Shown here: one piece after another, positions 35,510 through 43,717 of the stretch | Layout of the letters: every line of letters starts with the position of its first letter | How positions within the stretch are numbered: the first letter of the stretch is position 1 | NCBI RefSeq assembly: GCF_021088345.1 | Contig: NZ_CP088156.1 | Location: 8,051,001-8,115,000, forward strand | Direction of reading: 5' to 3' | Source of the DNA: Bradyrhizobium ontarionense | Lineage (GTDB): Bacteria; Pseudomonadota; Alphaproteobacteria; Rhizobiales; Xanthobacteraceae | DNA: 64,000 nt | Program-made: the position numbers and the translations under genes | The notes under the pieces: model-generated | Told to the model about the DNA's origin: nothing | The model's database searches: none | Seen by the model: the letters and a program-made list of their open reading frames with translations, nothing else

Positions 35510-36694
35510 ATGTCCACTTCCCAATCCGTAGTAGCATCCGCCATGAATCAGCATCTGCGTCAGCAGCCCATCCCGTTCATCGACACCGCCGCGCAGCGCC
35601 AGCGGCTCGGCAAGTCGCTCGACGACGCCGTCGCCCGCGTGCTCGCGCATTGCCAGTTTCTCGGCGGCCCCGAGATCATCCAGCTCGAAGCCGAGCTCGC
35701 AGCGTTCTGCGGCGCCAAATATGCCGTGAGCTGCTCGAGCGGCACCGATGCGCTGTTGATGGTGCTGATGGCGCAGGGCATCGGGCCCGGAGATGCCGTG
35801 CTGTGCCCGTCCTTCACGTTCTGTGCGACCGGCGAGGCGGTCGCGCTCACCGGCGCTACGCCTGTGTTCGTCGACGTGCTGGAGGAGACCTTCAACATCG
35901 ATCCGGCCTCGCTGCGCCGTGGCATCGCCACCGCCCGCAGGCTGGGCCTCAAGCCCAAGGCCGTGATCCCGGTCGACCTGTTCGGGCAGAGCGCGGACCA
36001 TGATTCGGTTGCCGCGATCGCTGCGGACGAAGGAATGTTCGTGCTCGACGACGCCGCGCAGGGCTTTGGCGCCAGCTACAAGGGCCGCCGCATCGGCACC
36101 TTCGGGCTCGCCACCGCCACCAGCTTCTATCCGGCCAAGCCGCTCGGCTGCTTCGGCGACGGCGGCGCCATCCTCACCGACGATGCCGGCCTGGCGGAGC
36201 GCCTGCGCAGCGTGCGCGCCCATGGCGGCGGCACCGACAGATACGACAACGTCCGCCTTGGCCTCACCGCGCGGCTCGACACCATCCAGGCGGCCATCCT
36301 GATCGAGAAGCTCAGGATTTTCGAGGACGAGATCGCGGCGCGCGATGTGGCGGCGGCGCGTTACACCAAGGGCCTTGCCGACGTCGTCAACGTGCCTCGC
36401 CTTGCGGACGGCTGCACCTCGGTCTGGGCGCAATACACCATCCGCCTGCCCAGGGGCGTCGGACGTGACGACTTCGCCGCGGCGCTGAAGGCGCAGGGCA
36501 TTCCGACCGCGATCTACTACCCGAAATCGATGCACCAGCAGACGGCCTACCGGATCTTCCCGAGCGCCGACGGCGGCCTGCCGGTCAGCGAGCAGCTGTC
36601 CAGCGACGTCATCAGCCTGCCGATGCACGCCTATCTCGACGAGGCGACCCAGGCGCGGATCATCGACGTGGTCCGCGGCGCGGTCCAGGCCTGA
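35510..36694 (+). CDS. DegT/DnrJ/EryC1/StrS sugar aminotransferase
   Basis: A 394-residue PLP-dependent aminotransferase of the DegT family. The PLP lysine is in SFYPAKPLGCFGDGG, preceded by DDAAQGFGA; SSGTDALLM binds the cofactor phosphate. It has the usual length for WbpE/WlbC-type enzymes. ATGs at 35510 and 35543 are both possible starts. It follows the Gfo/Idh/MocA gene and probably aminates a keto sugar nucleotide for the polysaccharide of this region. No matching N-acetyltransferase gene lies beside it. Confidence 0.9.
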   Translation: MSTSQSVVASAMNQHLRQQPIPFIDTAAQRQRLGKSLDDAVARVLAHCQFLGGPEIIQLEAELAAFCGAKYAVSCSSGTDALLMVLMAQGIGPGDAVLCPSFTFCATGEAVALTGATPVFVDVLEETFNIDPASLRRGIATARRLGLKPKAVIPVDLFGQSADHDSVAAIAADEGMFVLDDAAQGFGASYKGRRIGTFGLATATSFYPAKPLGCFGDGGAILTDDAGLAERLRSVRAHGGGTDRYDNVRLGLTARLDTIQAAILIEKLRIFEDEIAARDVAAARYTKGLADVVNVPRLADGCTSVWAQYTIRLPRGVGRDDFAAALKAQGIPTAIYYPKSMHQQTAYRIFPSADGGLPVSEQLSSDVISLPMHAYLDEATQARIIDVVRGAVQA

Positions 36695-36827
36695 GGTCTC
36701 ACGCATTGCTGAGCTGACCGCGCACGCGATCTGGCTCACTCGATCTCGGTCTCACTTGGCCGCGCTCTCCCCATGACGAAAGCGCGGCCGCAAGTGATAT
36801 GCCCCGCCGGCAATCCCAACTGACAAT

Positions 36828-36974
36828 GTCGTCCCGGCGAACGCCGGGACCCATACCGCGTGATGCCTGAAACGGGCAGGCGGCGCATTCCGCGCCCCAT
36901 CGTCTGCACGGCATATGGATCCCGGATCGGCGCCCGCCGCCGCGCTGCGTCGGCGGACTTGTCCGGGATGACGG
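36828..36974. repeat. Intergenic inverted-repeat element, GTCGTCCCGG...CCGGGATGAC type
   Basis: The ends are inverted copies (GTCGTCCCGG and CCGGGATGAC), with inner matching blocks GGGACCCATA and TATGGATCCC. A tight CCCGGCGAACGCCGGG hairpin sits near the left end. It lies after the aminotransferase gene. This style of element is common between Bradyrhizobium genes, as far as I recall. The flanks 36695-36827 and 36975-37076 show no gene. Confidence 0.6.
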
Positions 36975-37076
36975 CGAAGTGTGGAGCGGGCATCTTTCTA
37001 CCGACTTCTCCCACTGGCTTTGTCCTGGCGAATGCTGCCAATGGTCACCCGCGCGGCGTGAGATCGGTCTATCCTC

Positions 37077-37158
37077 CGTCATTGCGAGCGAAGCGAAGCA
37101 ATCCAGGGCTGCGCGTGCGGCCCTGGATTGCTTCGTCGCTTCGCTCCTCGCAATGACG
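37077..37158. repeat. REP-like palindrome, CGTCATTGCGAG type
   Basis: A nearly perfect palindrome: CGTCATTGCGAG with AGCGAAGC and AATCCAGG on the left, CCTGGATT, GCTTCGCT and CTCGCAATGACG on the right, around a short GC-rich loop. It would form a long hairpin in DNA or RNA. It matches a palindromic repeat I recognise from Bradyrhizobium and its relatives. No gene overlaps it. Confidence 0.75.
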
Positions 37159-37222
37159 GTGGCGAGACATGTGTTCCCTTTCTCGCGGCGCCTTTCGCGT
37201 CCGAGCTTTGCCGATGGACCTA

Positions 37223-37636
37223 CCCTCTCCAAACAGAGGGCACGGGGAATGCCGGGCGCTGGCCGCACCCATGGCCCGCCAGCTGAAAAAAATGCTGGCG
37301 GCAGGAACCACAGGTTCAGCCGAGAACACCCGGCATTCCCCGCGCAATGGTTGGAACGGCTGCTTCGCGTTCTCCCCGGTGCTCCGGGCTTTTTGGCCAC
37401 CGTCATCGGCACCGCGCGCCTTGCGCATCAGCACCAACTTGGCATCAGCGTCGGGATGCCAGGACCACGCGACTTGACCGTGCGCATCGTTGCCGTTCGT
37501 CGGCGCGGACAAAACCACGCTGCAGCATCGACACGCCCACCGCATCCCGCCTCAACGTCCGTGACGACCGCGAAGCGCCCCTCTGATCGAGACGGGATGC
37601 GGATATACAATCATGATTTCTGGTAAAAAGAAATAG
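37223..37636 (+). repeat. Dispersed hairpin repeat, copy A
   Basis: Second copy of the element at 282-674, in the opposite orientation. It has hairpins CCCTCT/AGAGGG and CCGCCAGC/GCTGGCGG, then GGCGGCAGG, ACCACAGGT and CAGGACCACGCG blocks, and ends at TGGTAAAAAGAAA. Compared with the other copy, the second stem has A-T where the other has T-A, so the pairing is kept. The 37637-37880 remainder has no gene apart from the short repeat at 37791. Confidence 0.75.
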
Positions 37637-37790
37637 TTTTTTTTTCCGAAGCGAGTGAATGAGAGGATGTGCTTGGGCCGGCTCGCGAAATGAGTCCTTG
37701 GGGGCGGTCCCGACGGCGCCAATCGGAAGACCATCGCGTAAGGGATTGGCGTCGTCCGCCGTCTTGGCGCTATTGTCGGCGATCTGATGA

Positions 37791-37856
37791 CATCGTCGAT
37801 GTGTTCGAGCCGGGCGTGGCGGATGACGCTGCGCTCATCCGCCCAGCGGGCTAGCC
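37791..37856. repeat. Short direct repeat, copy 1
   Basis: About 65 bases shared with 38619-38691: TGTTCG, GCCGGGCG, CGGATGAC and CGCTCAT blocks in the same order. The opposite strand would read ERSVIRHARLEH here and ERSVIRRARREH in the other copy, which is why spurious ORFs cover both. Confidence 0.55.
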
Positions 37857-37880
37857 TCGTCGCCAAACTTGAGGACGTTC

Positions 37881-38237
37881 ATGCCAAAGAGAATGACGCT
37901 GAAGTTGCTCGACGCTTTCGCAGATCAATCATGGTCCTATGAAACCTTCTCGCCCGACGGCCGATGGCATCTGGTCTGCCCGCATTGTCGTGCGATCGTT
38001 CTGCTCTTCGAGGGCCTCTCACCGGTGGACAGGGGCGAAATCGCGCGCTTGCATCATGCGAATTCAGCCGAGGCGATCAAGATGCTCACGCGCGTGTCGG
38101 GGGGTGACGTTCATCAGGCGAAGGCCAACGTCCTTCATATGCGGGACGCCGAGTCACGGTGTCACAACTGCAAGCAAGAGATCCCAAGAGGGGCCTTGCT
38201 CTGCAGTCGGTGTATGGCGGTCAATCTGGATTGGTGA
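37881..38237 (+). CDS. Small zinc-ribbon protein, function unknown
   Basis: A 118-residue protein with two treble-clef or zinc-ribbon-like cysteine pairs: CPHC near residue 35 and CHNC with CSRC near the C terminus (spacing typical of a C-x2-C...C-x2-C zinc ribbon). The middle is helical. The ATG at 37881 has GAGG upstream; a TTG four codons earlier is less likely. It stands alone in a repeat-rich stretch between repeats. No signal peptide. I do not recognise a named family. Confidence 0.65.
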   Translation: MPKRMTLKLLDAFADQSWSYETFSPDGRWHLVCPHCRAIVLLFEGLSPVDRGEIARLHHANSAEAIKMLTRVSGGDVHQAKANVLHMRDAESRCHNCKQEIPRGALLCSRCMAVNLDW

Positions 38238-38319
38238 CCGCGCGCGGCGGATCAGGCCGTGCTGATCCTCCCCACCGGCTGCCATCCGCATCATAATTTC
38301 AGAACGAGAGCAACGCGCA

Positions 38320-38589
38320 ATGTATTCGACGGTCAAGACGCTTGAAAGCATCAATGGCCGCGAGCGCGTGCTAATTTTGCGCCGACCAGATGGAGCTTAT
38401 ACGTATCAAAGGCAGTGGTTGTCGGCGAGCTTGCCCAATGACGATCCGGACAGCCCCATCATTCTTGCGGGCGAGCAACTCGAAGGCGAATGGGGACCGC
38501 CGGGTCCCGATTGCGGAATCTATGACACTGCAGAGACAGCCGAGAACGAGGCGCGAGGGCTTGTGCCGTGGTTGGCGGACGTTCGTTAA
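38320..38589 (+). CDS. Small hypothetical protein
   Basis: An 89-residue soluble acidic protein with an ATG start and no recognised domain. It has RRPDGAYTYQRQWL and EGEWGPPGPDCGIYDTAETAENEARGLVPWL, a proline/glycine turn then a helix. Codon use looks like real coding. It follows the zinc-ribbon gene by 82 bases and may share its transcript. Homologues would have to be searched for to support it further. Confidence 0.55.
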   Translation: MYSTVKTLESINGRERVLILRRPDGAYTYQRQWLSASLPNDDPDSPIILAGEQLEGEWGPPGPDCGIYDTAETAENEARGLVPWLADVR

Positions 38590-38618
38590 AGCCAACCAGC
38601 GCCGGTTTGGAGATGCGG

Positions 38619-38691
38619 CATCTGTCGGTGTTCGCGCCGGGCGCGACGGATGACACTTCGCTCATTCGTCGCATGTAGTGCCCAATGAGTT
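38619..38691. repeat. Short direct repeat, copy 2
   Basis: Second copy of the repeat at 37791-37856. It flanks the two small genes on their far side, so the pair of repeats brackets them. Confidence 0.55.
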
Positions 38692-38695
38692 ACTC

Positions 38696-38781
38696 CGTCA
38701 TGCCCGGGCTTGTCCCGGGCATCCACGTCGTACAGAGAGTGCCGAACGACGTGGATGGCCGGGACAAGCCCGGCCATGACG
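38696..38781. repeat. Palindromic repeat, CGTCATGCCCGG type
   Basis: Left arm CGTCATGCCCGGGCTTGTCC and ATCCACGTCGT, right arm ACGACGTGGAT and GGACAAGCCCGGCCATGACG; it would form a long hairpin with a short loop. It is a different class from the palindrome at 37077. The rest of 38590-39002 holds no gene. Confidence 0.7.
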
Positions 38782-39002
38782 ACTGGAAGCAGACGGGCGC
38801 AAAATGTGGAGCGCCATAGGGCGAAAGCCTGCTGCAAGTGGGGGAAGGTTTCCAGCCGGCGCCCGCGGGCCTCAGAAAATGCATTCCAGCCGTTGCCTCC
38901 AGCGGGACGGGGGGACGCGACCGGGGCGCCGCATTTTAGCCGCAAGCAACGCGAGCAGACGTTCCGCTTCAAACTAGCCCCTCGATGCTCTAGAAGCCCC
39001 CC

Positions 39003-40532
39003 ATGCTCGGACGTATTTTCACTGTCGGCGGCTATACGCTGCTGTCTCGGCTCACCGGCTTTGCCCGCGACATCATGCTGGCGGCGATTCTTGGCGCCGG
39101 GCCGGTGGCGGACGCGTTTTTCGTCGCGTTCCGGCTGCCCAACCATTTTCGCGCGATCTTCGCCGAGGGGGCGTTCAACGCCGCTTTCGTGCCGGCCTAT
39201 GCGCATGTCCATGGCGAGAAGGGGCCGGCCTCGGCGAGCCTGTTTGCCGACCGCATCTTCACGCTGCTGCTGGCGTCGCAGGTGGTGCTGCTGATCCTGG
39301 CCTGGCTGTTCATGCCGCAGGCGATGACGTTGCTGGCGCCGGGCTTCGGCGACGACCCGGCGCAGCGGGAACTGGCGATCACGCTGACGCGCATCACCTT
39401 TCCCTATCTGCTGCTGATCACGCTGGTGACGCTGTATGGCGGCATGCTCAACGTGATGCAGCGCTTCGCCAGCGCAGCCGCCGCCTCGATCTTCCTCAAT
39501 CTCGCGATGATGGCGACCCTGGCGCTCGCGGCGTTCTTCCCCAATGCCGGGCATGCCGCGGCCTGGGGCGTGCTGATCTCCGGCTTCCTGCAGTATGTCC
39601 TGCTGGCCGGCGATCTCGCCCGCCATGGCGGCCTGCCGCGCTTTGCGCCGCTGAAGCTCGATGAGGACATCCGCGCCTTCTTCCGGGCGCTGGGACCGGC
39701 CACGCTGGGCTCGATGGGGACGCAGGTCGCGATGTTCGCCGACACCATCATCGCGACCTTCCTGCCGGCCGGTGCGCTGTCGGCGCTGTACTACGCCGAC
39801 CGGCTCAACCAGCTGCCGATCGGGGTGATCGGCATCGCCATCGGCACCGTGCTGCTGCCGGAGATGTCGCGGCGGCTCACCGCGAACGATCATGACGGCG
39901 CCATGGAGCAGCAGCGCCGCGCCTTCGACTTCACGCTCTTGTTCTCGGTCCCCTTCGTGGCGGCCTTCCTGGCGGTGCCCGACGTCATCACGCGCGCGAT
40001 GTTCGCGCGCGGCGCCTTCACTAGGGGGGATGCGGCGGCGGCCGGCGCGACGCTGGCGGCCTATGCGGTCGGCCTCATTCCCTTCGTGATGATCCGCAGC
40101 GCGGTGTCCACCTTCTACGCGCGCAAGGACACGGCGACCCCGGTCAAGGCGTCGCTCACCGGCCTCAGCGTCAACGTGCTGCTGAAGGTGCTGCTGATGG
40201 GCTCGCTGGCCCAGGTCGGCCTGGCGCTGGCGACGGCGGTGGGGGCGTGGATCAATCTGCTGCTGGTGCTCGGCTTTGCCGTGCACAAGGGCTATCTCCG
40301 CTTCGATCGGCGGCTCACCTCGTCGCTGCTCAAATTCGCCGGCACCGGCGTGGTGCTCGCGGCTGCGCTGTGGCTGACCGCTCGCTACGGCGCAGGCCAT
40401 CTCGCAGTCCTCGGCCGCATGCAGGACGAGGCGCTGCTCGGCGTGCTGATCGTGGTCGGGGCCGTCATCTATGCGGGCGCGATCCTCGCGCTGTTCGGCC
40501 CGCGCTGGCTCAAGGTGCTCGTGCGGCGTTGA
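39003..40532 (+). CDS. murJ: Lipid II flippase MurJ
   Basis: A 509-residue MVF-family membrane protein with about 14 transmembrane helices. It contains the family segments GPVADAFFVAFRLPNHFRAI and FAEGAFNAAFVPAY near the N terminus. The FYARKDTATPVKASL segment near the middle is typical. It moves lipid II across the inner membrane for peptidoglycan synthesis. It starts at the ATG at 39003 after a repeat-rich spacer and is not obviously in an operon with the next gene, 149 bases downstream. Length and motifs are standard. Confidence 0.95.
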   Translation: MLGRIFTVGGYTLLSRLTGFARDIMLAAILGAGPVADAFFVAFRLPNHFRAIFAEGAFNAAFVPAYAHVHGEKGPASASLFADRIFTLLLASQVVLLILAWLFMPQAMTLLAPGFGDDPAQRELAITLTRITFPYLLLITLVTLYGGMLNVMQRFASAAAASIFLNLAMMATLALAAFFPNAGHAAAWGVLISGFLQYVLLAGDLARHGGLPRFAPLKLDEDIRAFFRALGPATLGSMGTQVAMFADTIIATFLPAGALSALYYADRLNQLPIGVIGIAIGTVLLPEMSRRLTANDHDGAMEQQRRAFDFTLLFSVPFVAAFLAVPDVITRAMFARGAFTRGDAAAAGATLAAYAVGLIPFVMIRSAVSTFYARKDTATPVKASLTGLSVNVLLKVLLMGSLAQVGLALATAVGAWINLLLVLGFAVHKGYLRFDRRLTSSLLKFAGTGVVLAAALWLTARYGAGHLAVLGRMQDEALLGVLIVVGAVIYAGAILALFGPRWLKVLVRR

Positions 40533-40681
40533 TCCGTTGCAGTGCGGCATGAGGCCGCGGCCCACGCTGGCCGAGAGTTGACCACTCGTTTTCCGGCGCC
40601 GACCATATGGCGTTTGCGCGGGTCGTCGATCCGCTGCAATATGGCGCCAATATCGCCAAAGCGAAGCGGGAAGTGAAACAG

Positions 40682-42991
40682 ATGGCTGCTCCAATCAAGT
40701 TCGGCGTCGGACAAAGCGTTCTCCGGAAAGAGGATGACGCGCTGATTCGCGGCAAGGGCCGCTATACCGACGATCTCGCGCCATCGGCCGCTTTGCATGC
40801 GCTGGTGCTGCGCTCGCCGCACGCGCATGCCAAATTCACCATCGATGTCGCTGCGGCGCGGCTGCTGCCGGGCGTGGCGCTGATCCTGACGGCGGAGGAC
40901 ACCGCGGAACTTGGCGGGCTGCCCTGCCTGTTCAACCTGGAAACCGATCCGTTCACCGCGCCTGTTTATCCGATCCTCGCCAAGGACGAGGTGCGTCACG
41001 TCGGCGATGCCATCGCCTTCGTCGTCGCCGACACGCTCGATCATGCGCGCGATGCGTTGGAGGCGATCCAGGTCGCGTGGACGACGCTGCCGGCGGTCAC
41101 CGGCGTCGTCAATGCGATCAAGTCCGACGCGCCGCAGGTGTGGGCCGAGCACAAGGGCAACGTGCTGTTCGACGTCTCGATCGGCGACAAGGCCGCGGTC
41201 GAGGCCGCCTTTGCGAAAGCGCATGCGGTGGCCGAGATCCGCATCGTCAATCCGCGCGTGGTGGCGAGCTTCATGGAGACGCGCGCCGCGGTCTGCGAAT
41301 ACGACGTCAAGCGCGACCATCTGACCTTGACGGCCGGCAGCCAGGGCAGCCACCGCCTGCGCGACATTCTGTGCCAGAACGTCCTGAAGATCCCGACCGA
41401 GAAGATGCGGGTGATCTGCCCCGATGTCGGCGGCGGCTTCGGCACCAAGCTGTTCCCCTACCGCGAATACGCGCTGCTGGCGGTCGCGGCGCGCCGCCTG
41501 CGCAAGTCGGTGCGCTGGGCGGCCGATCGCTCCGAACATTTCATGGGCGACGCCCAGGGCCGCGACAACGTCACCACAGCGAAGATGGCGCTGGCCCCGG
41601 ACGGCAAGTTCCTGGCGATGGATGTCGATCTGATGGGCGACATGGGCGCCTATCTCTCGACCTTCGCGCCCTATATCCCGCATGGCGGCGCCGGCATGCT
41701 GCCGGGGCTCTACGACGTCCAGGCGTTCCACTGCCGGGTGCGCACCATCTTCACCCACACCGTTCCGGTCGACGCCTATCGCGGCGCGGGCCGCCCCGAA
41801 GCTGCCTACGTCATCGAGCGCCTGGTCGATGCCTGCGCGCGCAAGCTCGATCTGAGCGTCGATGCCGTCAGGCGCAAGAACTTCATCGCGCCGCGCGCGC
41901 TGCCCTACAAGACCGCGACCGGCAAAGTGTATGACTCCGGCGACTTCAACGCGCATCTCAAGCGCGCGATGGAGATCGCCGAGTGGAAAGAGTTTCCGAA
42001 GCGCGCCAAGGCGGCCAAGAAGAACGAGCTGATCCGCGGCATCGGGCTCGCGAGCTATGTCGAGGTCTGCGGCGTGATGGGCGAGGAGACCGCTAATGTG
42101 CGGCTCGACCCCAACGGAGACGTCACCATCCTGATCGGCACGCAGTCGAGCGGGCAGGGCCACCAGACCGCCTATGCCCAGATCGTCGCCGAGCAGTTCG
42201 GCCTTGCGCCGGAGCGCGTGCACATCCACCAGGGCGATACCCAGGAGATCGCGACCGGCCTCGGCACCGGCGGCTCGGCCTCGATTCCCTCGGGCGGCGT
42301 CAGCGTGCAGCGCGCCACCCATGAGCTCGGCGACAAGCTCAAGCAGATCGCCGCCGAGGCGCTGGAAGCAGGGCTGGGCGATCTCGAGATCGCCGACGGG
42401 CGGGTGCGGGTGGCCGGCACCGACCGCACGATCTCTTTCGCCGATCTCGCCAAGCGTCCCGGCGTCGATCCCGCCAAGCTCAACGGCAGTGCCACCTTCG
42501 CCAGCGCCGACGGCACCTATCCGAACGGCACGCATGTGGCGGAGGTCGAGATCGATCCCGCGACCGGCATCATCAAGGTCGTGAACTACGTCATCGTCGA
42601 CGATTTCGGCGTGACGCTGAATCCGCTGCTGCTGGCCGGCCAGGTGCACGGCGGCGCGGTGCAGGGCATCGGCCAGGCGCTGATGGAGCAGGTGGTCTAC
42701 AGCAACTCCGATGCGCAGCTGGTGACCGGCAGCTTCATGGACTATGCGCTGCCGCGCGCGGCCGATGCGCCGTCCTTCACCTTCGAGACCCACAACGTGC
42801 CCTGCAAGACCAATCCGATGGGCGTCAAGGGCGCCGGCGAAGCGGGCGCGATCGGCTCATGTCCGGCCGTGGTCAACGCGATCGTCGAGGCACTCTGGCG
42901 CGAGTACAAGATCGATCACATCGACATGCCGGCGACCCCCGAGCGCGTGTGGATCGCGATCCGGGAGCAGCATCGCCGTCATAGTCTCTGA
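40682..42991 (+). CDS. Xanthine dehydrogenase-family molybdopterin-binding large subunit
   Basis: A 769-residue large subunit with an N-terminal IRGKGRYTDDL segment and a molybdenum cofactor-binding core (TLTAGSQGSHRLRD, PDVGGGFGTKLFPYREY). It has the active-site loop AYRGAGRPEA, as in form II CO-dehydrogenase-like enzymes, and the C-terminal GVKGAGEAGAIG with the catalytic Glu. The start at 40682 is preferred over an upstream one at 40607. No FAD or 2Fe-2S subunit gene is adjacent; two cytochromes c follow. It probably oxidises an aldehyde or N-heterocycle. Substrate unknown. Confidence 0.9.
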   Translation: MAAPIKFGVGQSVLRKEDDALIRGKGRYTDDLAPSAALHALVLRSPHAHAKFTIDVAAARLLPGVALILTAEDTAELGGLPCLFNLETDPFTAPVYPILAKDEVRHVGDAIAFVVADTLDHARDALEAIQVAWTTLPAVTGVVNAIKSDAPQVWAEHKGNVLFDVSIGDKAAVEAAFAKAHAVAEIRIVNPRVVASFMETRAAVCEYDVKRDHLTLTAGSQGSHRLRDILCQNVLKIPTEKMRVICPDVGGGFGTKLFPYREYALLAVAARRLRKSVRWAADRSEHFMGDAQGRDNVTTAKMALAPDGKFLAMDVDLMGDMGAYLSTFAPYIPHGGAGMLPGLYDVQAFHCRVRTIFTHTVPVDAYRGAGRPEAAYVIERLVDACARKLDLSVDAVRRKNFIAPRALPYKTATGKVYDSGDFNAHLKRAMEIAEWKEFPKRAKAAKKNELIRGIGLASYVEVCGVMGEETANVRLDPNGDVTILIGTQSSGQGHQTAYAQIVAEQFGLAPERVHIHQGDTQEIATGLGTGGSASIPSGGVSVQRATHELGDKLKQIAAEALEAGLGDLEIADGRVRVAGTDRTISFADLAKRPGVDPAKLNGSATFASADGTYPNGTHVAEVEIDPATGIIKVVNYVIVDDFGVTLNPLLLAGQVHGGAVQGIGQALMEQVVYSNSDAQLVTGSFMDYALPRAADAPSFTFETHNVPCKTNPMGVKGAGEAGAIGSCPAVVNAIVEALWREYKIDHIDMPATPERVWIAIREQHRRHSL

Positions 42992-43118
42992 CTAGTCTTC
43001 GCGGGGATCTCCGATATCCGCCTCAATTCCGGAATAACCCCCCGGAGTTGGGGTTGACTGATGGCAACGACCCGTCCAGGTGGGCGGGACGAGATTGTGA
43101 CAACAAAGGAGCGAATTG

Positions 43119-43568
43119 ATGAAGCGGACTGTCGTGGCTGTCGCAGCTTTGCTGCTAGGGGCCGGAGCCGTGATGGCGCAGCAGGATCTGGTCAAGCATA
43201 GCCAGGACACGATGAAGGCCAACGCCAAGAACCTCGGCGGTGTTCTGATCGCCATGGTGAAGGGCGAGAAGCCGTACGACCAGGCCGCGGTCAATGCCGC
43301 TCTTGCGCAGCTCGACGAGACGGCCAAGAAGCTGCCGATGATGTATCCCGCGAGCGTCAAGGGTGCGAAGTTCGAGGGCGATTACAGCCCCTCGCCGAAG
43401 ATCTGGGAAGACCAGGCCGGCTTCAAGGCCAAGATCGACGGCTTCGCCAAGGTGGTCGTCGAGGCCAAGGCCAAGATCAAGGATCTCGACAGCCTCAAGG
43501 CGACGGCGCCGGCGATCGGCAAGGAGTGCGGCGGCTGCCACGAGACCTTCCGGCTCAAGGCCAGCTGA
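43119..43568 (+). CDS. Cytochrome c'/c556-family protein
   Basis: A 149-residue secreted c-type cytochrome. Signal peptide VVAVAALLLGAGAVMAQ, four-helix-bundle composition, and one haem site CGGCH close to the C terminus (ECGGCHETFRLK), as in cytochromes c' and c556. The ATG at 43119 follows AAAGGA. A strong terminator follows at 43589. Placed after the molybdenum hydroxylase gene by 127 bases, it may accept electrons from it, but that is not shown. Confidence 0.92.
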   Translation: MKRTVVAVAALLLGAGAVMAQQDLVKHSQDTMKANAKNLGGVLIAMVKGEKPYDQAAVNAALAQLDETAKKLPMMYPASVKGAKFEGDYSPSPKIWEDQAGFKAKIDGFAKVVVEAKAKIKDLDSLKATAPAIGKECGGCHETFRLKAS

Positions 43569-43588
43569 CCTGATGTGATCTCATGCGA

Positions 43589-43628
43589 GGGGCGAACGCG
43601 TGCTGCGCGTTCGCCCCGTTTGTTTGTG
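43589..43628 (+). terminator. Rho-independent terminator
   Basis: GGGGCGAACGCG, loop TGCTG, CGCGTTCGCCCC is a perfect 12-base-pair stem followed by GTTTGTTTGT. It lies 20 bases after the cytochrome c556 stop and separates it from the diheme cytochrome gene, which therefore probably has its own promoter. Confidence 0.85.
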
Positions 43629-43717
43629 CGCCCGGGCGTCCTGTCGTATCGATCGCCGTCGATGTCCAGCGGCTTGCGGCCAACCGACGACATCCTCCCC
43701 GCCGTGACGGAGCGACC

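Noticed and set aside
33428..36739. A 1103-residue minus-strand open frame across the Gfo/Idh/MocA and DegT genes
   Set aside because: It is the high-GC shadow of the plus-strand genes. Only its last 234 residues, from 34132, form a recognisable protein (DUF1223).
37274..37477. A short open frame starting at the ATGGCCCGCC of the dispersed repeat, with a counterpart at 194-625
   Set aside because: The frames diverge by frameshift between the two copies while the hairpins and blocks are kept, so the sequence behaves as a repeat rather than a gene.
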